Positions 8,920 to 17,287 of a DNA stretch of 26,770 nt are shown here, piece after piece. This stretch comes from Pseudovibrio sp. JCM 19062 (GTDB lineage: Bacteria; Pseudomonadota; Alphaproteobacteria; Rhizobiales; Stappiaceae). Numbering within the stretch: position 1 is the stretch's first letter; each line of letters begins with the position of its first letter. The notes below the pieces were generated by a model. The model was not told the origin of the DNA and did not search any database. It worked only from the letters and a program-made list of their open reading frames with translations. The position numbers and the translations under genes are program-made. The stretch spans positions 1-26,770 of the forward strand of contig BAXV01000051.1 in the NCBI GenBank assembly GCA_001310715.1, in the 5' to 3' direction.

Positions 8920-9530
8920 AGTTTCCCCTCCCAAACGAATCATAAATTCAATATCTTTGACCCAAATGAAACAAATGTATCAGCCGTTCAAAATTCTCGT
9001 TTCTTGCTCTACGCATTTCTGCATATAGCTTTATTTTCGCAATTTTGATGTTACACCCATTGATATATCAGTGCTTTATTTGGATGTGAAAATTCTCTGT
9101 ATCCAACTGGTTTTCCTAAATCGCCTTAATTTGAAGAGATATCCGTCCAAAATTTCTTCAAATTCAGTATATATGACTAGAGCATAAGGTAACAAATGGT
9201 CAATAGTGAAAAAAAATTATGGATCATTTGAATTAGATCCTGTATGTTTATTGGGTTAGTAAAAGTATGGATACGAAACGCACTGAGCAAGATTGCCGGT
9301 TCTTCGCATCTATTCGGGCATAAGGGGACAAGCACTTACCGGAACATCGCTCATCAAAAACAATGAATGAAAGATGTTTTCTGGTTGCGGCCCCTGCGCT
9401 GTAGCAATCCAAAAAAACTTGAGTGGCCGATTTGACGTTAGTCGTCGCGCTGCGAAAGCCATTTTCGGCCGTCCGGGAGCTAATGATAAGCAACAGTTGC
9501 CTATCTGGATGGTCATTTAGGGAGACAATA
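8920..9530. promoter_or_regulatory. Divergent control region between rpiR-type gene and dctP
   Basis: The 611 bases contain no supported gene. The first 320 bases are AT-rich and hold the likely promoters. The later part (about 9250-9520) is richer in GC and would form a leader of more than 250 bases if dctP starts from the AT-rich part. An inverted repeat sits at 9128-9164. The hexamer CAAATG occurs at 8963, 8972 and 9193, and its complement at 9225. The ribosome binding site GGGAGA (9520-9525) precedes the dctP ATG. Confidence 0.5.
9128..9164. promoter_or_regulatory. Inverted repeat, candidate operator for the RpiR-type regulator
   Basis: AATTTGAAGAGAT (9128-9140) and ATTTCTTCAAATT (9152-9164) are complementary at 12 of 13 positions, separated by 11 bases. 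RpiR-family proteins bind dyad sites, often AT-rich with GAA/TTC. The position between the divergent genes fits an operator. No binding data are implied. Confidence 0.35.
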
Positions 9531-10563
9531 ATGAACAAACCTAGCCTTAAAACTGTATCTAAGGGCTTCCGTCGCGCACTGAGCTAGGTGCAGCAAGCGC
9601 AGTGGCATTGACACTGGCTTCTTCTGTTTACGCAGCAGACCTTCGTTTGAAGATCGCCGGTACAGTTCCTGTCGATCATGAAGGCACGAAGATGCTGAAG
9701 CAGATCGAAAAGGAAATTGAGGCAGCAGATGTTGGACTGAAAGTTTCTGTCTTCCCTGCAAGCCAGCTCGGTTCCGGTGAATCTCTGGTTGAAGACACGA
9801 TCCGCGGTAACGTGGACTTTGTGATGGCGTTTATTTACTCCCACAAAGACCCTGTGCTCGACATCATGTCCATGCCTTACCTGTTCACCAGCTGGGACGA
9901 TCTGGAAAACGTAATGTTGAACCCAGATTCCGAGTACAACAAGATCATCAACGAGCGTCTTGAAAAACTGGGCCTGAAGCTGTTCAACCACAACCCTGAA
10001 GGTTTTGTTGGCGTTGTTGCTAACAAGAAGCCTAATGACTACGCAGGCTTTGGCGACAAAGGCATGAACATCCGTGTTTGGTCTTCTGCTGTTGTTAGAG
10101 ACATGGCTGAAACACTGGGCTACAACACCACCACCATGGCGTGGGGTGATATGTTCCCGGCAATGCAGTCCGGTATTGTTGACGGCACACTGTGCTGCAC
10201 CAAGCAGGCTGCTTATACCATCTTCGCAAAGTCCAATGTTGGTAAGTACTTTGTAGAGTACAACGCGATCTCTGAAATCAACTCCTTCTACGGTTCCATG
10301 AAGACCTGGAACAAGATGAATGATGAGCAGAAAGCTGTTGTATCTGCTGCGTTTGACAAAGCGTCTAAAGAGTACTTCCAGTTCAACAAAGAGAACGATG
10401 CGAAGTTCAAAGAAAAACTCGTAGAATCCGGTTACGAAGTTCTGAGCTTCACCCTGAACAGGAGCAGGCTCTTGCTGCCCGCGTTCGTGAAGAGGTATGG
10501 CCAGCAATGGCTGAAGTTGTTGGTCAGGACACCATCGACCGTTTGAAGAAAGACTTCCAGTAA
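9531..10563 (+). CDS. dctP: TRAP transporter solute-binding protein, DctP family (frameshifted as sequenced)
   Basis: Periplasmic binding subunit for an organic acid. The start ATG follows GGGAGACAATA. The signal peptide is split: MNKPSLKTVSKGFRRALS runs into a stop at 9585, and restoring one C at 9584 continues into an ASAVALTLASSVYAAD hydrophobic stretch and cleavage site. A second missing C at 10452-10454 separates the last 36 codons. The restored protein has 344 residues. DctP marks are FPASQLGSGESLVEDTIRG and the carboxylate-binding Arg in GMNIRVWSS. The ligand cannot be predicted from this. A terminator hairpin lies between it and dctQ. Confidence 0.85.
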
Positions 10564-10576
10564 GCCCTTCTCTTCG

Positions 10577-10608
10577 AGGCCGACGCATATCCGTGCGTCG
10601 GCCTTTTC
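10577..10608 (+). terminator. Terminator/attenuator between dctP and dctQ
   Basis: A perfect 11-bp inverted repeat (AGGCCGACGCA at 10577-10587, TGCGTCGGCCT at 10594-10604) is followed by TTTTCTA. It lies 14 bases after the dctP stop and 37 before the dctQ start. Partial read-through would give more binding protein than membrane protein. Confidence 0.75.
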
Positions 10609-10644
10609 TATGGGTTTTTGTTTTTATAGCGAAGGGCAATTCAG

Positions 10645-11246
10645 ATGAGTATTCTGACAAGCGAACTTCCAAAGCCAGTGGCTAAGCCGCTGAACGGCCT
10701 CATTAAACTGATGAACCTCATGATTACAGCAGGCGGTGTAATCATGCGCTCACATTCTTTATGGTGGTGATCGTCCGTTATGGCTTTGGTGGAAACCTAT
10801 TCGCCTATGAAGAATGGCTGATGACTGTCAGTTTTTGGATGTTCTTCATGGCTGCTGCTGTCGCCTCAGCACGCAAAGAGCATGTCAACGCAGACGTGCT
10901 CGGCTTTTTGATCAAGAACCCACGCATCATCTGGTGGCGTGAGCTTGCTGTAGAGATTATCGAGATTGGTGTTCTGTCTGCGGTGACCTATTGGGGCTAC
11001 CTGATGCTTCAGGAGGAGCTTGCCTCCTACCCAATGTGGCAGACCACTGTTGCGCTGAAGATCCCGTTCTTCGTGCCGCGTCTTGGCATTTTCCTCGGCT
11101 TCCTCTTCATGACCCTGTTTGCTGTGCTGCACTTTTACCTGCTGCTCAGAAATGGTCCGAAATGGCCGGTACGCGAACCGCGCGAGATTGCCGAACGTGT
11201 TGAACCTGAAGATGAAGCATCACTAACACAAGGGGCTGCGCAATGA
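10645..11246 (+). CDS. dctQ: TRAP transporter small permease, DctQ family (frameshifted as sequenced)
   Basis: The restored protein has 200 residues with four membrane segments, typical for DctQ. It supports the large permease DctM in the inner membrane. AAGGG lies 8 bases before the ATG. One G appears to be missing at 10746 (ATG-GCG read as ATGCG), within the first membrane helix; restoring it joins the start to the long downstream frame. A conserved DctQ feature is the ARKEHVNADVL segment after the second helix. Its stop overlaps the dctM start (ATGA). Confidence 0.85.
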
Positions 11247-12532
11247 TTATCGTAGGATCCATCGCCATCTTATGCGGCCTGCTGCTGCTGGGTGTGAGCG
11301 TTCACCTGGCGTTTGGCGCAATTCTGCTTTACCTCGCCTATATGGGCGGACACGATGTGGCGGGCTACCTGCCAACCGGCCACTGGAAAATGAACTCCGT
11401 GGTGTTGCTGGCTATTCCGCTGTTCATCATCGCGGGCGGCATTATGGAGAAGGGCCGCATTGCAGCTCCTCTTGTTGCGCTTGCCGAACTGTTTATCGGG
11501 CATATCAAGGGTGGTCTGGCCGCTGCAACTGTACTGGCTTCGGGTGTATTTGGTTCCATCTCCGGCAGTGCGAATGCGACCCTGACCTGTATCGGTGGCA
11601 TCATGATGCCGCACCTGCGCAAGGCGAACTACCCTCAGGGACAGTCTGCTGCGCTGATCGTGAGTGCTGCGCCGCTGGGTCTGCTGATCCCGCCGAGTGC
11701 CTCTCACATTTTGTATGCATGGGTTGCTCAGCAGTCCGTGCTGCGGGCGTTCCTGTCCACGGTTATTCCGGGCCTGATCCTGATCACGCTCCTGATTATT
11801 GTGAACCAGATCATGCTGCGCAAGCACAAGGATATTAAGCTTGCAGAGCGTCCCGAGAACTTCAACTTCGAGTTCAAGAAGCGTGGCCTGAAGGCATTTC
11901 CGGCGCTTATGATGCCGGTGATTATTCTTGGCGGTATCTACGGCGGTGTGATGACCCCAACGGAAGCTGCTGGTGTGGCTGTGGTCTATGCGATACCCGT
12001 TGCGATCTACATCTACCGTGGGCTGACATGGAAGACTTTCCGTGAAACTGTGCTGAACTCCGGTATCACCATTGGTGTGGTGATGGCGATGATCTTCATG
12101 GTACTGATCGTTAGCCGCTTCCTGATCTTTGAAGACATTCCGGCGATTGCGGAAGAGTTCGTCTATTCCGTTTCTGATGACCCGATCATGATCCTGTTGA
12201 TGGTGAACTTGGTGATGATCATCATTGGTATGCTGATGGACGATATCTCCGGTATCTTGCTGTCGACACCGCTCCTGCTGCCAATCGTGCAGGGCGTTGG
12301 TATGGACCCGATCCACTTTGCGGCTGTTCTGGGTGTGAATCTGGGTATGGCAAACATCACGCCACCAACTGCGCCGCTGCTGTATCTGGGGTCCAAGGTG
12401 ACTGACACTTCGGTTGATAAGATGCTGAAGCCGACGCTGATGTTCATTATCTTCGCGTGGCTGCCAACTTTGATCCTAACCACCTTCATTCCGCAGATGG
12501 CGCTGTTTGTTCCGAACCTGCTGCTGAACTAA
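11243..12532 (+). CDS. dctM: TRAP transporter large permease, DctM family
   Basis: 429 residues, fully open. It is highly hydrophobic, with about 11-12 membrane segments, and matches the DctM sodium-coupled transport subunit. Characteristic stretches are GSISGSANATLTCIGG (the SSGS-like loop), PLGLLIPPSASHILYAW, GGVMTPTEAAGVAVVYA and NLGMANITPPTAPLLYLGSK. It starts at an ATG overlapping the dctQ stop. A terminator follows 32 bases after the stop, closing the dctPQM operon. No frame breaks occur here. Confidence 0.92.
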   Translation: MIIVGSIAILCGLLLLGVSVHLAFGAILLYLAYMGGHDVAGYLPTGHWKMNSVVLLAIPLFIIAGGIMEKGRIAAPLVALAELFIGHIKGGLAAATVLASGVFGSISGSANATLTCIGGIMMPHLRKANYPQGQSAALIVSAAPLGLLIPPSASHILYAWVAQQSVLRAFLSTVIPGLILITLLIIVNQIMLRKHKDIKLAERPENFNFEFKKRGLKAFPALMMPVIILGGIYGGVMTPTEAAGVAVVYAIPVAIYIYRGLTWKTFRETVLNSGITIGVVMAMIFMVLIVSRFLIFEDIPAIAEEFVYSVSDDPIMILLMVNLVMIIIGMLMDDISGILLSTPLLLPIVQGVGMDPIHFAAVLGVNLGMANITPPTAPLLYLGSKVTDTSVDKMLKPTLMFIIFAWLPTLILTTFIPQMALFVPNLLLN

Positions 12533-12563
12533 GCTGTTTGTTGAGAGTAAGCTGAATTTCAAG

Positions 12564-12597
12564 AAGGCGGGTGTCGTTGGCATCCGCCTTTTTTTAT
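12564..12597 (+). terminator. Terminator of the dctPQM operon
   Basis: The stem is AAGGCGGGTG (12564-12573) with CATCCGCCTT (12581-12590), including one G-U pair, around a 7-nt loop. A run of Ts follows. It lies just downstream of the dctM stop. Confidence 0.8.
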
Positions 12598-13082
12598 TGA
12601 GCGGGGCTGTGGGGGACGATTGGTTCTGGGAATGAGTTTTTGTGATAGATCGTGCCTGACGGGAGGGGATGGATATCCCCATAAGTTACTCCGTTATTTA
12701 TGGCTGGTAATTCACTTGGTTTTACTCATGGTTCTCTCAGTTTTAGTGGGTGTGTTCTTGTAGTTCAGTGTAATTATTTCTGATTGTTGTCTGGTCCGGT
12801 TTTGTAATTGTGTTTGCAACTGAGTGTCTTGGCGGATAGTGGGGAAGCTTACTGAAATTTACTCTCACAAATCATGGCATTATTTGTCCTATTGAGAAGT
12901 ATATTGATATAACTCCCAGTGCATGATTTGATTGCCTTATATTTTCTTCTTGTTTTCCCATGAGTGAGATATCGGGGCGATGTGGCTCTTCAACCGCAGC
13001 GCTTCTGGTTGTCTGCGAGCGATTGCGTTCTTTTGCGTGTCATTGGGCAGGCTTTTGGGAGAAAATCATTGGGGTGTTGGCA
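12598..13082. other. Gene-free gap before the TolC-like gene
   Basis: AT-rich sequence without a supported coding frame. It must contain the promoter of the TolC-like gene; an AT-rich stretch around 12883-12912 is the best place for one, but no clear -35/-10 pair stands out. The last 123 bases are open in the TolC frame (from an ATG at 12960). They encode a non-signal-like segment and have no ribosome binding site before that ATG. Confidence 0.45.
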
Positions 13083-14447
13083 ATGCTTTTTCGATGTTCT
13101 TCTATTGCACTGATACTCTGGGCATTTGGGGCAACCTGTGCCCAGTCCGCATCCTTAAGAGATGCGGTTGAAACTGCTGTTCTTACTAATCCGGATATTT
13201 TGGAGAGTGCTGCGCAACGACGGGTGCGTGATTTGGAGCTGCGTGCCTCACAAAGCGCATTCCTGCCAAAGCTGAGCCTGAGTGCCTCCTTTGGTGCGGA
13301 GCGTTTTCGTAAAGGCCGATCCACTGCGCCTGACCAGTGGCGGGCGGGCAAGCAACTGCGTGTTGAGGCTGAGCAGTTATTGTATGACGGCTTTGGTTCG
13401 GTGAATGAAATCTATCGTCAAAGTGCCCGTGTCGATGGTGCGGCTTTGCGCGTGCTGGAGCGTTCTGAAGCGATCGCGCTTGATGCGGTTGAGGCGTATA
13501 TTGATGTTCTGCGTCATCAGGAAATCCTGAAGAAATCGAAGGACAATACAGCGCTTCATGAGCGTTTGGTCCAAGAAGTGAAAGAGCGGTTTGAGGGTGG
13601 GCAAACTGGTTCTTCGGACCTTGCGCAGGTGCAGGAGCGTTTGGCCGCTACGCGCATGATTACTGCCAGTGTGCGCAAGTCCCTGCTTGATGCAATGGCG
13701 AAGTATCGACGGGTTGTCGGGGAAGCGCCCAATAACCTGAGTGCTGTTTCTGTTGCGAATGCTGGGGTCGTCAAGAGCCTTTCCTCAGCACTTGCTCTGT
13801 CCCGCCAAAGCAATCCATTGATCCTGTCTGCGCAGGCTGAGACGGATGCGGCGGGTTTTGCTCTGGAGAAAAGCAGGTCTGCCTTACTGCCGCGAGTGAG
13901 CTTGAATGGATCGGCCAATTTTGGTGATGATCTGAATGGGTACGACGGGCGCAGTGATGACTACCGCATTATGGTTCGGGTGAGTTGGAACATTTATAGT
14001 GGCGGCTATGAAAGAGCGATGCAGGGCCGCGCGGCCGCTCAGTTTACTGAGGCGCAGGTACGTACTGATCGCATACGGCGCCAGACCGATGAGGCTGTTG
14101 AGCAGGCCTGGGCTTCTGTTCAGACCACGCAAGAGCGCATCGCCGCGCTGCAACAGACTGTAGCTGCCAACCAGCGTGTTGTGAGTGGATACCGGCAGGA
14201 ATATAGCATTGGACAGCGCTCGCTTCTGGATGTGCTGAACGCGGAAAATGCACTGTTTAACAGTCGTATCGATCTGGTGTCTGCAGAATACGTCCTAAAG
14301 TTCTCGACTTATCAGTTGCAAGGAACTACCGGCAATCTACTGGCAATGTTTGGCATCGCACCGCCACCGGAAGCGCGTGCAGACCGCCGCGTGACAGCGT
14401 CAATCTTTCCTCAATCTGACGGGTTCGAGCTCGAGCCCCTGCGCTAA
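13083..14447 (+). CDS. TolC-family outer membrane efflux/type I secretion protein
   Basis: 454 residues from the ATG at 13083. The start is chosen because MLFRCSSIALILWAFGATC and a cleavage site near AQSAS then form a signal peptide. The frame is also open back to 12960, but those 41 residues are not signal-like. Two outer-membrane-efflux repeats are visible: LRDAVETAVLTNPDI near the N-terminus, and a second half beginning about SSALALSRQSNPLI. Each is followed by long alpha-helical coiled-coil stretches. The typical FEGGQTGSSDLAQVQ and YSIGQRSLLDVLNAEN segments are present. It would form the outer-membrane duct of a tripartite exporter. No membrane-fusion protein or inner-membrane pump lies in the window, so its partner must be elsewhere. 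Confidence 0.85.
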   Translation: MLFRCSSIALILWAFGATCAQSASLRDAVETAVLTNPDILESAAQRRVRDLELRASQSAFLPKLSLSASFGAERFRKGRSTAPDQWRAGKQLRVEAEQLLYDGFGSVNEIYRQSARVDGAALRVLERSEAIALDAVEAYIDVLRHQEILKKSKDNTALHERLVQEVKERFEGGQTGSSDLAQVQERLAATRMITASVRKSLLDAMAKYRRVVGEAPNNLSAVSVANAGVVKSLSSALALSRQSNPLILSAQAETDAAGFALEKSRSALLPRVSLNGSANFGDDLNGYDGRSDDYRIMVRVSWNIYSGGYERAMQGRAAAQFTEAQVRTDRIRRQTDEAVEQAWASVQTTQERIAALQQTVAANQRVVSGYRQEYSIGQRSLLDVLNAENALFNSRIDLVSAEYVLKFSTYQLQGTTGNLLAMFGIAPPPEARADRRVTASIFPQSDGFELEPLR

Positions 14448-14485
14448 GACTGCAGTGAGCATGCATGGCGGACGTTTGTTTTGAG

Positions 14486-14512
14486 AAAGGGAGCCTATGT
14501 GGCTCCTTTTTG
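14486..14512 (+). terminator. Terminator of the TolC-like gene
   Basis: A 10-bp stem with one G-U pair (14486-14495 with 14501-14510) encloses the 5-nt loop TATGT. Its 3' arm ends in five Ts. It lies 38 bases after the stop codon. Confidence 0.7.
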
Positions 14513-14704
14513 CCGGTTAGCGTGAGGTTTCCTGTGCTGATGTGCAGCCTGCTGGTCATAGGGCTGCCTGCCAAACTTCCCCCTCTCAGTTCTGTGTTCA
14601 GCCCACAATATGCCTTACGCGAATAATGCAACTTGTGGCAATAAAAGAGTCGTTCAACATGTGAGTTGTATATGTACTTCAAATGTAATTCACATGAGGT
14701 CAAA

Positions 14705-15604
14705 ATGTTTTTAATGAGACGTAGTTTCCTGAGATTGATCCCTAGTCTGGTCGTTTTGATGGGCCTTTCTTTCGTGCAACCTTCTATTGCGCAGTCCTCT
14801 CGGTACGAGGTTGGGACGATTCGAGAGACGCTTGGTGAGTTGAATATGCAGGTTTGGCGGGTTCCGGTGGACCTTGAAGATGGCAGTGGAACGATCACCA
14901 TTGAAGCAGCTGTGTTTCGGCCTGATGGAAATGGGCCGTTTCCTCTGGCGATTTTTACCCATGGAGCGGAACGGAGTGTTCCTAGTGATGGCCCCTATGA
15001 CTTTCGCCCTGACGCTGCGATCAGATGGTTTATGTCAAAAGGGTATGCGGTAGCTTCTCTCGTACGCAGAGGATACGGGCGCTCGGAGGGCGAACGTTCG
15101 CTGATCATTGGTAAGAGTTTGCCAGAATGGCGGACCCCACTTAGGGAAAGGGCTAATGACATACATAGTGCTGTAAAATACTTTAGAGACCAGTCATTTG
15201 TTATGGGTGATCACATTGTTCTGGTTGGTCTTTCTGCTGGCGGTAATGCCATGCTTGCTGCTGCAAGTGAGAACCCAGAGGGTGCTCGAGGGGTTATTGC
15301 ATTTGCACCTGGGAGTGTGAGTACTAATCGGAATGAGGTGGACGATCACCATCTTGTCGAGCGCATTTTCCGAACATTCGGTTCAACCAACAAGCTGCCT
15401 GTTCTTTGGATTTATGCTGAAAAGGATGAGTTCTACAGTCCGAAGCTGGCACAGTTCTTCTTCGATGCTTACACCGCCGAGAGTAGTGCAGAGCAGGAAC
15501 TAGTCATTCTGCCACTTGGGGGTGAAGACGGGCATGACATTCTGCTGAAAGATAATGGACCTCAGATTTGGGGGATGTCGTTGACGGGTTTCTTGATCGC
15601 GTGA
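14705..15604 (+). CDS. Exported alpha/beta hydrolase (dienelactone-hydrolase/peptidase-like)
   Basis: 299 residues from the ATG at 14705. Upstream in-frame ATGs would add a non-signal-like tail, and GAGG precedes this one. The N-terminus is a signal peptide (MRRSFLRLIPSLVVLMGLSF, cleavage near residue 30), so the enzyme acts in the periplasm or outside. The fold is an alpha/beta hydrolase with FTHGAER as the oxyanion region, nucleophile S177 in GLSAGG, acid D241 in AEKDEF and H277 in GEDGHD. The family includes esterases, lactonases and acyl-peptide hydrolases. The substrate is unknown. It stands alone between terminators and the ABC operon. Confidence 0.75.
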   Translation: MFLMRRSFLRLIPSLVVLMGLSFVQPSIAQSSRYEVGTIRETLGELNMQVWRVPVDLEDGSGTITIEAAVFRPDGNGPFPLAIFTHGAERSVPSDGPYDFRPDAAIRWFMSKGYAVASLVRRGYGRSEGERSLIIGKSLPEWRTPLRERANDIHSAVKYFRDQSFVMGDHIVLVGLSAGGNAMLAAASENPEGARGVIAFAPGSVSTNRNEVDDHHLVERIFRTFGSTNKLPVLWIYAEKDEFYSPKLAQFFFDAYTAESSAEQELVILPLGGEDGHDILLKDNGPQIWGMSLTGFLIA

Positions 15605-15984
15605 TGCAATAGACGTTGCAGTTTGGGTGGACTGATCGAGACGACCGCGTAAGGCGAGGGAGCGATGCGAAGCTCTTTCGCCTTGCCATTTTCGGCGATG
15701 GGAAAGGTGTTGCGTCTGGCCGAGACTGGCTTTCCGACTTTTGAGGCGGCCTGATCCAGTGTCAGTTGATCAGAAGTATCTATTTGCAAGTTACATGCAA
15801 ATTTGGAATCGCTTCTCGGTAAAGAGGGTATCGGGCGGGTGAACTGGGTTCGAATGAGGCAAAAATCCATTTAAGTCACTATGCGGAATTGTGTTTTACT
15901 TATTACTTGACAATAGAACGCGATGAATATCTCATTACCCTAATAAAAATAATGAGAAATTATTTCTTTGGGGGGAGAAGTTTT
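15605..15984. promoter_or_regulatory. Control region upstream of the ABC transporter operon
   Basis: There is no well-supported gene here. A 102-codon minus-strand frame (15562-15870) overlaps the hydrolase end and has no recognisable family. The perfect inverted repeat ATTTGCA-N7-TGCAAAT (15782-15802) is a candidate operator. TTGACA at 15907-15912 could be a -35 element, with a poor -10 (TATCTC) 15 bases on. CTCATTA (15931-15937) and TAATGAG (15950-15956) form a second dyad before the strong ribosome binding site (GGGGGGAGAAG) of the binding protein. Confidence 0.45.
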
Positions 15985-17217
15985 ATGTCTAAAGGTTTTA
16001 TTTGGAAAGCTAATTTAACTGCACTTCTGTTGTCTGTCAGTGTTCTCTCTGCGGAAGCTGATAGCGTCAAGATTGGGTATATTGATCCGCTATCTGGTCC
16101 GTTCGGGAGTACGGGGGATGCGGGTTTGAAGCACTTTCGTTATGCGGCTAATGAAATCAATGCTGCGGGTGGCATGGCTGGTATGCAGGTGGAAGTGATT
16201 GGTTTTGATAATAAACTCAACCCGAAAGAGAGCCTCGTTCAGCTGCAGAAGGCGATTGATCAAGGCGTGCGGTTCATTGCGCAGGGAAATGGGTCGAGTG
16301 CTGCGAATGCGTTGACTGATGCGATTGCCAAGCACAACAAGCGTAATCCGGGGGAAGAGGTAATTTTCCTCAACTATGCAGCGGTTGATCCGGCTTTGAC
16401 CAACCAGAAATGCAACTACTGGCATTTCCGGTTTGATGCGCATGTGGATATGAAAATGGCAGGTCTTACGGACTGGCTGCGCGATCAGAAAGACATCAAA
16501 ACAGCTTACATTCTGGCGCAGGATTACTCGTTTGGTCGGGCCTTTACTGATGCTGCGAAGTCGATGATCACCGAGAAACGTCCGGACATGAAGATCGTGG
16601 GAGCGGAGCTTCATCCTATTGGCAGAGTTAAGGATTTCACGCCTTACGTGCAGAAGATGATGAGTGCGAAAGCCGATGTTGTTCTTACCGGAAACTGGGG
16701 AACGGACATGACGTTATTGGTGAAAGCGGCCAATGCGTCCGGTCATCAGGTTCCGTATCTGACCTTCTATGGTGGTGGCCTTGGCGCGCCGACTGCGATG
16801 GGGCAAAGTGCTGTTGGTCTTGTGAAGCAGATCACCGAGTTCCATGAAAATATTGCAGCCTCGGACGAGCAGATGGCTCGGGTGGATGATTTTGAGGAAA
16901 CCAACAATCTTGATTACTATTATGAGCGTGTTTTCACCTTGATGAACATGCTCGATACGGCGATTGATAGTGTGGGCTCTGTGGACGTGCCGAAGATTGC
17001 GGCGGAGCTGGAGGGCATGACTTATGAGACACCGTATGGTGAGGTGACAATGCGGGCGGATGACCACCAGTTGATCCAACCTCTTTATATCTCAACGTTT
17101 TCTGAGGGCGTGGAGCGTGATGTCGAGAACACCGGCTTCGGGTTCGAAACAGATATTGCCATTCCGGCAGCTGCAACGGAAACGCCGACCACATGTAAGA
17201 TGCGTCGTCCTTCCTAA
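15985..17217 (+). CDS. ABC transporter substrate-binding protein, branched-chain amino acid/HAAT type
   Basis: 410 residues. The start at 15985 is chosen because GGGGGGAGAAG lies 4-5 bases upstream and a signal peptide follows directly (about residues 1-25, cleavage near LSAEA-D). The mature part begins with VKIGYIDPLSGPFGSTGDAG, the entry motif of LivJ-like type I binding proteins. It also carries the NYWHFRFDAHVDMKM segment seen in a subgroup of proteobacterial homologues. Such proteins bind amino acids, but also aromatic and short acyl acids in alphaproteobacteria. The neighbouring acyl-CoA enzymes make a carboxylic acid the better guess here. A terminator-like hairpin separates it from the permease gene. 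Confidence 0.85.
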   Translation: MSKGFIWKANLTALLLSVSVLSAEADSVKIGYIDPLSGPFGSTGDAGLKHFRYAANEINAAGGMAGMQVEVIGFDNKLNPKESLVQLQKAIDQGVRFIAQGNGSSAANALTDAIAKHNKRNPGEEVIFLNYAAVDPALTNQKCNYWHFRFDAHVDMKMAGLTDWLRDQKDIKTAYILAQDYSFGRAFTDAAKSMITEKRPDMKIVGAELHPIGRVKDFTPYVQKMMSAKADVVLTGNWGTDMTLLVKAANASGHQVPYLTFYGGGLGAPTAMGQSAVGLVKQITEFHENIAASDEQMARVDDFEETNNLDYYYERVFTLMNMLDTAIDSVGSVDVPKIAAELEGMTYETPYGEVTMRADDHQLIQPLYISTFSEGVERDVENTGFGFETDIAIPAAATETPTTCKMRRPS

Positions 17218-17236
17218 CGATCTTTCCTGATCATTG

Positions 17237-17276
17237 GCATGCTCGGGCAATCGGGCCTGAGCATGCTCTTTTCTCT
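17237..17276 (+). terminator. Terminator/attenuator between binding-protein and permease genes
   Basis: GCATGCTCGGGC (17237-17248) pairs with GCCTGAGCATGC (17255-17266) over 12 bp with one G-U pair and a 6-nt loop. TCTTTTCTCTT follows. It is 20 bases after the binding-protein stop and 21 before the permease start, so partial termination would favour the binding protein. Confidence 0.7.
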
Positions 17277-17287
17277 TGAGGGATGTT

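Noticed and set aside
9248..9538. A 96-codon minus-strand frame and a second overlapping frame upstream of dctP
   Set aside because: Low-complexity composition, no family, and the two frames compete over the same DNA; it fits a leader region better.
11270..12316. A 348-codon minus-strand frame opposite dctM
   Set aside because: The His/Gln/Asp-rich composition is an antisense shadow of a hydrophobic membrane protein.
15562..15870. A 102-codon minus-strand open frame
   Set aside because: It overlaps the hydrolase end, has no clear ribosome binding site or recognisable domain, and the gap better serves as a control region.
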